Source: Paludibacteraceae bacterium (GTDB lineage Bacteria; Bacteroidota; Bacteroidia; Bacteroidales; Paludibacteraceae). Taken from it: DNA of 15,413 bases. Within the stretch, counting starts at the first letter, position 1. Every line of letters begins with the position of its first letter. The stretch spans positions 1-15,413 of the forward strand of contig JAKSMY010000048.1 of NCBI GenBank assembly GCA_024400275.1. The letters run 5' to 3'. The notes under the pieces were generated by a model. That model ran no database searches. It had not been told where the DNA came from and saw only the letters and a list, made by a program, of their open reading frames with translations. The translations under genes and the position numbers were made by a program. This document shows positions 5,929-12,486 of the stretch, piece by piece.

Positions 5929-6013
5929 CGGAAAGAGAGGGATTCGAACCCCCGGAACCTCTCGGTTCAACGGTTTTCAAGACCGCCGCGATCGACCACT
6001 CCGCCATCTTTCC
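5929..6013 (-). tRNA. tRNA-Ser (anticodon UGA)
   Basis: An 85-nt class II tRNA. The 7-bp acceptor stem GGAAAGA/TCTTTCC has discriminator G at 5929. U8 follows the acceptor; the D-arm and a long variable arm typical of tRNA-Ser are present, and the T-arm contains GGTTCGAATCC. The anticodon TGA is at 5979-5977. CCA is not encoded. It has its own promoter immediately upstream. Confidence 0.95.
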
Positions 6014-6025
6014 CAAAATCGGCTG

Positions 6026-6057
6026 CAAAGGTACAAAAAGTTTTTGACCTGTGCAAA
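6026..6057 (-). promoter_or_regulatory. Promoter of tRNA-Ser
   Basis: On the minus strand TTTG (6057-6054), 20 bp, TACCTTTG (6033-6026). It lies between the two tRNA genes, so tRNA-Ser can be transcribed independently of tRNA-Arg. The start point would be about 6020, a few bases before the mature 5' end. Confidence 0.85.
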
Positions 6058-6073
6058 TTTTTTCACAAAAAAG

Positions 6074-6147
6074 TGACTCCGGAGGGACTCTAACCCTCGA
6101 CACTCAGAACCGGAATCTGATGCTCTATACAACTGAGCTACGGAGCC
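6074..6147 (-). tRNA. tRNA-Arg (anticodon CCG)
   Basis: A 74-nt tRNA. Acceptor GGCTCCG/CGGAGTC with one G-U pair, discriminator A at 6074, D-arm GTAGCTCAGTTGTATAGAGC, anticodon loop TTCCGGT with CCG at 6113-6111, and T-arm GAGGGTTAGAGTCCCTC. CCA is not encoded. The T-loop reads TTAGAGT rather than the usual TTCGANT (A at position 56), a small deviation worth noting. Confidence 0.93.
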
Positions 6148-6153
6148 GTCGTC

Positions 6154-6240
6154 GGAGCAAACCTCGCTAAATGAATTTGCTGACGCAAATTAGAGCGTTC
6201 GGTTGCTCCTCCTCTTCGAGTCACAACAAGTTGTGTCTCG
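6154..6240 (-). terminator. Hairpins between the metallopeptidase gene and tRNA-Arg
   Basis: A long imperfect hairpin pairs GGAGCAA (6154-6160) with TTGCTCC (6203-6209), with inner stems CGCT/AGCG and AATTTGC/GCAAATT. A second hairpin (CGAG-t-CACAA / TTGTG-t-CTCG, 6217-6240) is followed on the plus strand by a T-run. These may end the metallopeptidase transcript or separate it from tRNA-Arg; the assignment is tentative. Confidence 0.4.
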
Positions 6241-6262
6241 ATGTTTTTTATTGAAGGGCACT

Positions 6263-6922
6263 TTACCTGCGTGAGCCGAGAATGAGGTACAGCAGGTACG
6301 CCAAACTGCTCAACGCCGCCACCACGTACGTATAAGCGGCACTACGCAAAGCACTGGAAGCCATCTCCTTCGTTTCGCGATTGGCTACACCACTCTCTTC
6401 CAACCAATCCACAGCACGCTGACTGGCATTTATCTCAACCGGCAAAGTAATGAAAGCAAACAAGGTAGTTAATGCGTACAAGGCAATACCCACCTCCAAC
6501 AACTGAGGAAACGTTTCAATCATTATCATTCCCAACAAGATAACCCACATCACCCATTGATTGGCGAAATTAACCACAGGCACCAATGCCGAACGCATCT
6601 TCAGCGGTGCATACTCCACTTGGTGCTGCACGGCATGACCGCACTCATGAGCCGCCACTGCCGCTGCCGCAACCGATGCCGAGTGATAAACGCCTTCGCT
6701 TAGGTTAACCGTCTTATCTTCAGGATTATAATGGTCGGTCAGATGTCCCTTCGTACAGGTTACCGTCACGTCCATTATACCATGATCACGAAGCATTTTT
6801 TCCGCCACTTCCTTACCCGTCATCGACAGGGGAATTTGGCTGAATTTCTTAAATTTATTTTCCAAACTTGAGGACACAACCCAACTAAGCAAGGCAAAAG
6901 TTATAAAAATAATCCAATACAT
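6263..6922 (-). CDS. YugP-type membrane zinc metallopeptidase
   Basis: A 219-residue protein of the Zn_peptidase_2 (PF04298, YugP-like) family. An N-terminal membrane segment (about 3-19) is followed by a cytosolic or extracytosolic peptidase part with the zinc motif HECGH (92-96) in AAHECGHAVQHQ. The conserved TLPVEINASQRA segment contains the likely third metal ligand. Two hydrophobic helices lie in the middle (about 119-141 and 145-165) and one near the C-terminus. Substrate is unknown for the family. It lies 27 bp downstream of the fur-family gene on the same strand, with only a heptamer array between, so co-transcription is likely. Length is normal and all expected motifs are present. 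Confidence 0.9.
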   Translation of the reverse strand: MYWIIFITFALLSWVVSSSLENKFKKFSQIPLSMTGKEVAEKMLRDHGIMDVTVTCTKGHLTDHYNPEDKTVNLSEGVYHSASVAAAAVAAHECGHAVQHQVEYAPLKMRSALVPVVNFANQWVMWVILLGMIMIETFPQLLEVGIALYALTTLFAFITLPVEINASQRAVDWLEESGVANRETKEMASSALRSAAYTYVVAALSSLAYLLYLILGSRR

Positions 6923-6923
6923 A

Positions 6924-6958
6924 AGAGTTTAGAGTTTAGAGTTTAGAGTTTAGAGTTT
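6924..6958. repeat. Heptamer array AGAGTTT x5
   Basis: Five perfect 7-bp units. The array fills the spacer between the Fur-family gene and the metallopeptidase gene and supplies the Fur stop codon (TAA at 6952-6950). The same unit occurs around 5831-5876. Confidence 0.95.
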
Positions 6959-7396
6959 TTTACAATGTTTACATTCTCCGAATACATATACCGAATAATG
7001 CTGCATAATAAAATTCGGATATTTTTTTATCAGCAACGCCGTTTCCGTTGATTTGTCTTTAACCACACTAACCCGACCGCACTTGGTGCATATTATCTGC
7101 ATTGAACTCTGTTCCCCCAATGCCAGTTCATATTCCATCAAACGACTGCTATGCTGCTTACGCAGGCAATGCAAAATTCGTGCCGATTCAAGCAAATTCA
7201 ACGTATTATAGACCGTAGCCGGGCTGATAAAATCTTCCTTTACCCACGAGACGACATCTGCCGGCGTAAATCGACCGCACTTTTTCGTTATTTTCTTCAA
7301 AATAAGCAAACGTTCCGGTGTATTACGCATCTTGTGCAACCCCTCATATTCAAGTAACATTTGCTCGGCTTTCTGATAGATATTTGTGTCCCGCAT
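6950..7396 (-). CDS. Fur-family transcriptional regulator with altered metal site
   Basis: A 148-residue protein with the Fur winged-helix N-terminus (MRNTPERLLILKKI...FTPADVVSWV...ISPATVYNTLNLL) and a C-terminal dimerisation domain. Both structural zinc pairs are present (CTKC and CKHC). The usual histidine-rich regulatory site before the first CxxC is replaced by RLMEYELALGEQSSMQ, so regulatory metal binding may be lost or changed. The ATG at 7396 is chosen because the upstream extension to 7513 would run through the promoter and has no Fur similarity. It is transcribed from a promoter overlapping the divergent LOG-operon promoter, so self-regulation and control of that operon are possible. 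It could be a PerR/Zur-like or metal-independent paralogue. Confidence 0.87.
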   Translation of the reverse strand: MRDTNIYQKAEQMLLEYEGLHKMRNTPERLLILKKITKKCGRFTPADVVSWVKEDFISPATVYNTLNLLESARILHCLRKQHSSRLMEYELALGEQSSMQIICTKCGRVSVVKDKSTETALLIKKYPNFIMQHYSVYVFGECKHCKKL

Positions 7397-7420
7397 AGTA
7401 AAAACACACCAATTCGGCTG

Positions 7421-7452
7421 CAAAATTACAATAAAATTTTGATATGTGCAAA
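7421..7452 (-). promoter_or_regulatory. Promoter of the fur-family gene
   Basis: On the minus strand TTTG (7452-7449), 20 bp, TAATTTTG (7428-7421). It overlaps the opposite-strand promoter for the LOG operon. Confidence 0.8.
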
Positions 7453-7468
7453 TTTTTTTGTAATTTTG
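7438..7468 (+). promoter_or_regulatory. Promoter of the LOG-hemD-trmD operon
   Basis: TTTG (7438-7441), 19 bp, TAATTTTG (7461-7468). A perfect 13-bp inverted repeat, TGCAAAATTACAA (7419-7431) and its complement (7458-7470), spans both -7 boxes. Confidence 0.8.
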
Positions 7469-7493
7469 CAAGCTTTTTCGTTTACGAAAACTT

Positions 7494-8084
7494 ATGCATA
7501 ACATACACACCATATCCGTTTACTGTTCCTCGTCCAACCAAATTCGTCCATCTTATTTTGATGCCGCGCGCAAGTTGGGACAGATATTTGCCGAGCAAGG
7601 TATTCGTTTGGTCTATGGCGACGGGGGAATAGGTTTGATGGGAGCCATTGCCGACGGTGCTTTGAGCAAAGGGGGAGAAGTGATTGGCGTTATTCCGCAG
7701 TTTATGATAGATGAGGGTTGGAATAATCCCCGTTCTACACGGACACACGTCGTACAGACCATGCACGAACGCAAGTCCTATATCGAATCCGTTTCCGATG
7801 CCATGGTGGCACTGCCCGGAGGCATAGGCACTTTGGAAGAGTTGGCGGAATGTCTCACATGGAAGCAATTGGGGTTGCACACCAAGCCGGTGGTCATACT
7901 CAATACGGACGGCTATTACGACCTTTTGCTCAAGTGTTTGGACTATATGGTGGAGGAACGTATGATGCGCGAGATACATCGCAATCAGATGTTCCAAGTA
8001 GTTAATCAGCCGGAGGACGTTCTACCTGCCCTCCTTAACGCTCCCGAGTGGAGCAGCAGTATTCGCCGTGATGCCGCAATATGA
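7494..8084 (+). CDS. LOG-family protein (nucleoside 5'-monophosphate phosphoribohydrolase-like)
   Basis: A 196-residue cytosolic Rossmann-type protein of the LOG/TIGR00730 family. Members studied in detail remove ribose 5-phosphate from cytokinin riboside monophosphates or AMP. Key motifs are VYCSSS at the N-terminus, YGDGGIGLMG (41-50), MHERK (90-94) and the signature PGGIGTLEE (108-116), so the active-site Arg and Glu are present. It is the first gene of the plus-strand housekeeping operon, 25 bp after the promoter -7 box. Its stop overlaps the DUF4271 start by 14 bp. The true substrate in bacteria of this group is unclear; the older label lysine decarboxylase is not supported. Confidence 0.92.
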   Translation: MHNIHTISVYCSSSNQIRPSYFDAARKLGQIFAEQGIRLVYGDGGIGLMGAIADGALSKGGEVIGVIPQFMIDEGWNNPRSTRTHVVQTMHERKSYIESVSDAMVALPGGIGTLEELAECLTWKQLGLHTKPVVILNTDGYYDLLLKCLDYMVEERMMREIHRNQMFQVVNQPEDVLPALLNAPEWSSSIRRDAAI

Positions 8085-8715
8085 CATAGTAAATCCGTGG
8101 ATTATTTGGGCAAAATTCGCCACCTTAGTCCTGCTCCTGCTTATTTGCGCTATGCAGCCCGCCATCTGGAGAAACGGGGTGCAGATGCTGGTTGCGCCCA
8201 TCCAACGGAGATACGAAGACCTGACATCTCAGCACACGTTAAAAATCTTGCGGTGCATTTTTAGGTTCGGCATACTGTCCCTCACTGTCCTATGCGCCGT
8301 TCACGCCGCACTACTTCCCGACCGGACATTAACCCTGCACAACTGGGCATTGGCGGCTGCACTGCTTATCGGCTGTCATATCGTGAAACAGATTATAGAC
8401 CGCTACATCGTATTTACCTTCCGCATCAATATTCATCTTGCCACCATCAATCAGCACCGTTCCAATATATGGCAATTGGCAGGCGTGCTGCTCTTCGTAT
8501 ATATTGTGGTGCAGGAGTGGCTGTCAGCCGCATGGTTATGGCTGCTTCCTTGTGCCATTGCCGGTTTGGCGTATCTGATATGGTGGTGGAAACTAATGAA
8601 TCTGTTCGGCTGGAGCGCGAAGCATCTTTGCTATTGCACACTGTATTTTCTTCACGCGGAAGTGCTGCCCGTCGGTTTGGCAGTGGCCGGCACACGGTAT
8701 ATTTTGACTAAATAA
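8071..8715 (+). CDS. DUF4271 integral membrane protein
   Basis: A 214-residue protein with four or more hydrophobic helices (about residues 12-29, 65-82, 90-108, 135-165, 190-208) and the C-terminal FLHAEVLPVGLAVAG segment typical of DUF4271. The position directly before hemD is characteristic of Bacteroidota and supports the call. A GTG at 8068 sits in frame one codon upstream; I take the ATG at 8071. It overlaps the LOG gene by 14 bp, so translation is probably coupled. Function is not known; a link to haem synthesis or envelope assembly is suggested only by neighbours. Confidence 0.8.
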   Translation: MPQYDIVNPWIIWAKFATLVLLLLICAMQPAIWRNGVQMLVAPIQRRYEDLTSQHTLKILRCIFRFGILSLTVLCAVHAALLPDRTLTLHNWALAAALLIGCHIVKQIIDRYIVFTFRINIHLATINQHRSNIWQLAGVLLFVYIVVQEWLSAAWLWLLPCAIAGLAYLIWWWKLMNLFGWSAKHLCYCTLYFLHAEVLPVGLAVAGTRYILTK

Positions 8716-8724
8716 CACATTGAC

Positions 8725-9474
8725 ATGAAAACTATTCATAAGATTTTGGTATCTCAGCCTCGCCCCACCACGGAGAGAAATCCCTATTCCCAAATGGAAG
8801 AAGATTTTGGCGTACAGTTTGATTTTCGTCAATTGATTCGGGTAGAAGGACTGACAGGCAAAGAGTTTCGTCAGCAGCATATCAATCCCTTGGAATACAC
8901 CGCTGTTCTGCTTAATTCCAGATTGGGAATAGACCACTATTTCCGTATCTGTGACGAATTACGCATACAAGTGCCGGAATCAATGCATTATTACTGCGTA
9001 TCCGAGTCTATTGCCAATTACTTGCAGAAATATATTCAGTACCGCAAACGCAAAGTTTTCTTCAGCGAACATAATAACTTCATGGACTTGCTGCCCACAA
9101 TGAACCGGCGTCCCAACGAGAAATATATCATGGTGATGTCCGACGTACACAACGACAGTACCATTCAGCAGTTTGCAGCAAAGAAAATCACCATCTTGCC
9201 AGCTATCATGTATCGGACCGTACCCATCGAATGGCAACCGGAAGAACCTTTCGACTACGATATGATTGTTCTCTTCACGCCGATGGGCGTACAATCGCTG
9301 ATAAAGAACTTCCCCAATCTGAAAGACGGGGACAAAGTGATTGCCTGCTTCGGACAAAACACATTGGCAGCCTTGGAAGCAGCAGGACTGCATGCCGAAA
9401 TAAAAGCCCCGTCACCGGAATGTCCAAGTATCACAGGGGCTATCCAAAAATATCTGGAACAACAAGAGAATTGA
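8725..9474 (+). CDS. hemD: Uroporphyrinogen-III synthase
   Basis: A 249-residue protein of the HEM4 fold, which cyclises hydroxymethylbilane to uroporphyrinogen III in the haem/sirohaem pathway. It has the Bacteroidota pattern: ILVSQPRPTTERNPY at the N-terminus, VQFDFRQLIRVEGLTGKEFRQQ, a middle YYCVSESIANYLQKYI and the terminal ACFGQNTLAALEAAG plus PSPECPSITGAI. Both alpha/beta lobes are present. Start ATG at 8725 is 9 bp after the DUF4271 stop. The stop overlaps the rnpA start (TTGA). No other haem gene is in the window. Low sequence conservation is normal for this family, so the call rests on the motif set and gene order. Confidence 0.9.
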   Translation: MKTIHKILVSQPRPTTERNPYSQMEEDFGVQFDFRQLIRVEGLTGKEFRQQHINPLEYTAVLLNSRLGIDHYFRICDELRIQVPESMHYYCVSESIANYLQKYIQYRKRKVFFSEHNNFMDLLPTMNRRPNEKYIMVMSDVHNDSTIQQFAAKKITILPAIMYRTVPIEWQPEEPFDYDMIVLFTPMGVQSLIKNFPNLKDGDKVIACFGQNTLAALEAAGLHAEIKAPSPECPSITGAIQKYLEQQEN

Positions 9475-9830
9475 ACAAATTCCCCAAAATAGACAAGTTG
9501 TGCGGACAGTTGCGTATTCAGCAGTTGTACCAAACCGGCACCAAAATGACCGTGTGGCCGTTGCGTGTCACCTACCAACCTGCCGACAGAATGCAAGTTC
9601 TGGTGTGGGCACCTAAATCGTTGTACAAGCATGCAGTGGACAGGAACCGGTTGCGCCGGCAGATGCGTGAGGCATGGCGATTAACGGACAAGCCCAAAAA
9701 GAATTATCAAATAGCCTTCAATTATATGGATAAGCAGATGCAGCCCTACCCTGTCATCGAAAAAGCCATGCACAAAGCCGTCTGCAAAATCGACCAACAC
9801 GAAACAACCGTCGCGCAGCAACCGTCGTGA
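9471..9830 (+). CDS. rnpA: Ribonuclease P protein component
   Basis: A 119-residue basic protein that assists the RNase P RNA in trimming tRNA 5' ends. The signature is [16 protein letters not shown] (55-70), preceded by WPLRVTY and [11 protein letters not shown], matching the RnpA fold order. I chose the TTG at 9471, which overlaps the hemD stop as TTGA, because the protein then begins at the usual distance from the RNR motif; the same frame is open upstream to 9231 only as a shadow of hemD. It overlaps yidD by 4 bp. rpmH, its neighbour in many phyla, is absent here, which is usual for this phylum. Confidence 0.9.
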   Translation: MNKFPKIDKLCGQLRIQQLYQTGTKMTVWPLRVTYQPADRMQVLVWAPKSLYKHAVDRNRLRRQMREAWRLTDKPKKNYQIAFNYMDKQMQPYPVIEKAMHKAVCKIDQHETTVAQQPS

Positions 9831-10048
9831 AACAACTGATCCGAAAGATATTTCTATTGCCGGTTTATTTCTACCGCTATTGCATATCACCCCTAACGCC
9901 GCCTTCGTGCCGGTTCACGCCCACTTGCAGCCAATATATGGTGGAAGCCGTGATGAAATACGGCGTTGTCAAAGGGGGCTGGTTAGGCATTAAACGTATC
10001 TTGCGTTGCAACCCTTGGGGAGGAAGCGGCTATGACCCCGTGCCGTAA
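9827..10048 (+). CDS. yidD: Membrane protein insertion efficiency factor
   Basis: A 73-residue protein of the YidD (DUF37) family, a peripheral inner-membrane protein with an amphipathic N-terminal helix that helps YidC-dependent insertion. It shows [29 protein letters not shown] and the terminal [14 protein letters not shown], the whole conserved core. The start is GTG at 9827, overlapping the rnpA stop as GTGA. The gene pair rnpA-yidD is conserved across bacteria. The length is typical, so it is complete. Confidence 0.94.
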   Translation: MKQLIRKIFLLPVYFYRYCISPLTPPSCRFTPTCSQYMVEAVMKYGVVKGGWLGIKRILRCNPWGGSGYDPVP

Positions 10049-10076
10049 ATTGATAATTGATAATTGATAATTGATA
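10049..10076. repeat. Heptamer array ATTGATA x4 forming the yidD-trmD spacer
   Basis: Four perfect 7-bp units fill the complete gap between the yidD stop (10046-10048) and the trmD ATG (10077). No ribosome-binding site of GGAGG type is present in it. Confidence 0.95.
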
Positions 10077-10751
10077 ATGAGAATAGATATAATAAGCTGT
10101 TGTCCCGAGTTGCTTGAGTCGCCACTCAACCACTCCATCGTGCAGCGAGCCAAAGACAAAGGGCTTGCCGAGATATACGTGCATAACCTGCGCGACTATA
10201 CGTTGGACAAACATCGCAAAGTAGATGACTACGCCTTCGGTTTCGGTGCGGGTATGGTGCTGCAAATCGAACCGATAGACCGCTGTATCAGTGCCTTGAA
10301 GGCGGAACGGGACTACGACGAAATCATCTTTACCGCCCCCGATGGCGAACGGTTTGACCAGAAAGCAGCCAACACACTCTCCCTTTGCAAGAACATCATT
10401 ATCCTTTGCGGACATTACAAAGGGGTGGACCAGCGCGTGCGTGACCATTTTATTACCAAGGAATATACTATCGGCGACTATGTCCTGACGGGGGGCGAGA
10501 TGCCTGCCGCCATCATGACGGACGCTATTGTGCGCCTGCTGCCCGGTGCGCTGGGAGATATAGAAAGTGCCCTGAATGACAGTTTTCAAGACGGATTATT
10601 AGAAGCCGGCGTTTATACCCGCCCTGCTGAGTATAAAGGATGGAAAGTGCCGGACATCTTAATATCCGGCAACCAAGCCAAAGTGGAAGAGTGGCTATAC
10701 GAAGAGAGCGTAAAGCACACGCAAGAGCGAAGACCCGATTTACTCGATTGA
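10077..10751 (+). CDS. trmD: tRNA (guanine-37-N1)-methyltransferase
   Basis: A 224-residue SPOUT enzyme that makes m1G37 in tRNAs with G36, preventing +1 frameshifts. Knot motifs are clear: [11 protein letters not shown] (85-95), [11 protein letters not shown] (111-121) and [12 protein letters not shown] (130-141); Asp168 in LNDSF is the likely catalytic residue. The ATG at 10077 gives the family start MRIDII; a TTG two codons upstream lies in the repeat array and is rejected. It is the last gene of the plus-strand operon and ends 50 bp before the bidirectional terminator. rpsP/rimM, its neighbours in many phyla, are not here. Confidence 0.96.
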   Translation: MRIDIISCCPELLESPLNHSIVQRAKDKGLAEIYVHNLRDYTLDKHRKVDDYAFGFGAGMVLQIEPIDRCISALKAERDYDEIIFTAPDGERFDQKAANTLSLCKNIIILCGHYKGVDQRVRDHFITKEYTIGDYVLTGGEMPAAIMTDAIVRLLPGALGDIESALNDSFQDGLLEAGVYTRPAEYKGWKVPDILISGNQAKVEEWLYEESVKHTQERRPDLLD

Positions 10752-10754
10752 CGG

Positions 10755-10777
10755 TTGACAATGCACAATGCACGATG
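10755..10777. repeat. Inverse copy of the 5231-5253 heptamer repeat
   Basis: TTGACAATGCACAATGCACG and three more bases match the reverse complement of 5231-5253 at 22 of 23 positions. It lies just after the trmD stop. Confidence 0.85.
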
Positions 10778-10801
10778 GTGCGTCCGCGCACTCCGATAAA
10801 C

Positions 10802-10837
10802 AAAAAAAAAGATGGAACGATGTCCATCTTTTTTTTT
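10802..10837. terminator. Bidirectional terminator between trmD and the OmpA gene
   Basis: Nine A, then GATGGA (10811-10816), a 6-nt loop, TCCATC (10823-10828) and nine T. The stem is 15 bp with a T-tract on either strand, so it can end both converging transcripts. Confidence 0.93.
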
Positions 10838-10842
10838 ATTGT

Positions 10843-12438
10843 TTACTGATTAAGCGTACTGTATTTGGCTACAATCGGAACAATTTCTACACGGCGGTCT
10901 TTGGTAGGATCGTCAGCAGCACCGAACTTGAGAGGATGCTCCGAACCATAACCATTTACCTCCATTTGAGAATCTTTCACACCTTTGGCACGAAGAAGAG
11001 TAGCCACGTTCAAAGCACGGTTCTCACTCAGCATCATGTTCAGTTGAGGATTACCATCGGAACTGGCGTGACCTTCAACAGCAACGCGAATTTGTGGATT
11101 CTCAGCGATGATAGTAGCCACAGAGTCGAGCAAGTTGGAAGGATTGATGATAGGAGTTTTAGAATCACCCACATTATAGTAGATAATCACTTTTTCCAAC
11201 ATCTTGGTGATTAATTCCACTTTCTTCTCGATGGTTTCTTTAACAACCATTTCGACAGTATCGTGTACATACACAGTATCTACCATCGTAATAGTATCAT
11301 GAATCATCTCAGGAGCGATGTAACTCTCAGCAGCTTTCTGCTCGTCCGATTTCTTATTCACATTGATATGGGCAGCAATCTTGAGACCGCAGTTCCAAGG
11401 ATTGATACGCTCTACAATACCGGCACCGAACAAACCGTTGTGTTTTTGATACTGGTGGTCGTCGAAAGTAGGACCGAAAGCATATTCAGCACGATCTTTG
11501 TGTGCAGTGCTGTTAAGGTCATTCAAACCGTAACTACCATAGACACTAACACTCATATCCACGCGAGGATGAACTTGGAAGAGAATACCAACTTCAGCGA
11601 ACACGTTGCAGTTCACTACGTTCAAAGTACTGCGCTTAATCTCAATCTTTTCAGATTGGTTTACGCTCTCTGAGCTGAAGTGGTTGTCACCACTCTCCTC
11701 ATAAGCATATTGAGGGAAGTAAGCGCAATGATCCAAATCACCTTTGTAGTTATAGGTACCGCTTACAGGGAAAGCCAATTTAATACCGAGGGTTCCTAAG
11801 AAACCGACGTGGTGAGGTTTAGCCTTGAAGCTCAAAGCAATAGGAACTTCCAGCATGTGAACTTCCTGCATCTCGCGCCAATTGGAGTTGCCGTCAAAGT
11901 TCAAACGATGGATATAACCTTCCCCTTGGGGACTGGTCATACCGGGTTCCAAATTCATCATACCTTCCAATTTGGCTTCAGCACGGTAAGAGGAATAATC
12001 CAAACCGGTGGTGAAACCCATGTAGTTGAGGAAGTAGTACGTGTAGCGGATATTTGCGGTGAAGCCGGGGAATCCGATACCGTTCTTAATGTTGTCGCCG
12101 TTAGACCAAAGTCCGGAGATACCGCAACCCAATCCAACACTGAACACGTGTCCTTTGGTGTAATGAACGCTATCTACAGGATAGACACGTTCTTTGCGTT
12201 CACGCTTTTGTTTAGCGGGTGCGACAGCCTCTTCCAACGCAGCAGAGTCGATATCGGCAACGATAGCGGAATCGGCATTTGCAACGATAGCACTGTCCAT
12301 CATAGCAGCCTCGGCAGCGGCAGCATCAAATGCTGCCTCTACCTGAGCGTTGATTGTAGAATCTTGTTGAACTTCTTGAGCGAAGGTAGGAATTGCCAGT
12401 AAAGTGACCAACAATCCACATATACAATTCTTTTTCAT
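10843..12438 (-). CDS. OmpA-family outer-membrane protein
   Basis: A 531-residue envelope protein. A signal peptide ends near TFAQ (about residue 20). An Ala/Asp/Ser-rich linker (about 25-70) with repeated DSAIVA-type units follows. Next is a beta-barrel-like region rich in aromatic strands (HVFSVGLGCGISGLW, IRYTYYFLNYMGFTTGLDYS, VEVPIALSF-like). The C-terminus is an OmpA peptidoglycan-binding domain, VAVEGHASSDGNPQLN...LSENRALNVATLL...VNGYGSEHP...DRRVEIVPI, with the Asp and Arg that bind diaminopimelate. It probably anchors the outer membrane to the wall. It lies 48 bp after the T9SS protein gene, with no TTTG/TAnnTTTG promoter in the gap, so the two may be co-transcribed. Complete. Confidence 0.88.
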   Translation of the reverse strand: MKKNCICGLLVTLLAIPTFAQEVQQDSTINAQVEAAFDAAAAEAAMMDSAIVANADSAIVADIDSAALEEAVAPAKQKRERKERVYPVDSVHYTKGHVFSVGLGCGISGLWSNGDNIKNGIGFPGFTANIRYTYYFLNYMGFTTGLDYSSYRAEAKLEGMMNLEPGMTSPQGEGYIHRLNFDGNSNWREMQEVHMLEVPIALSFKAKPHHVGFLGTLGIKLAFPVSGTYNYKGDLDHCAYFPQYAYEESGDNHFSSESVNQSEKIEIKRSTLNVVNCNVFAEVGILFQVHPRVDMSVSVYGSYGLNDLNSTAHKDRAEYAFGPTFDDHQYQKHNGLFGAGIVERINPWNCGLKIAAHINVNKKSDEQKAAESYIAPEMIHDTITMVDTVYVHDTVEMVVKETIEKKVELITKMLEKVIIYYNVGDSKTPIINPSNLLDSVATIIAENPQIRVAVEGHASSDGNPQLNMMLSENRALNVATLLRAKGVKDSQMEVNGYGSEHPLKFGAADDPTKDRRVEIVPIVAKYSTLNQ

Positions 12439-12486
12439 ATTCTTATAATGATAATTAATTCGTTAATGAATGTTCGTTAGTCTGCT

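Noticed and set aside
7397..7513. N-terminal extension of the Fur-family protein
   Set aside because: It would cover the divergent promoters and has no Fur similarity.
9231..9470. N-terminal extension of RnpA
   Set aside because: This part is a shadow of hemD in another frame; RnpA similarity begins only after 9471.
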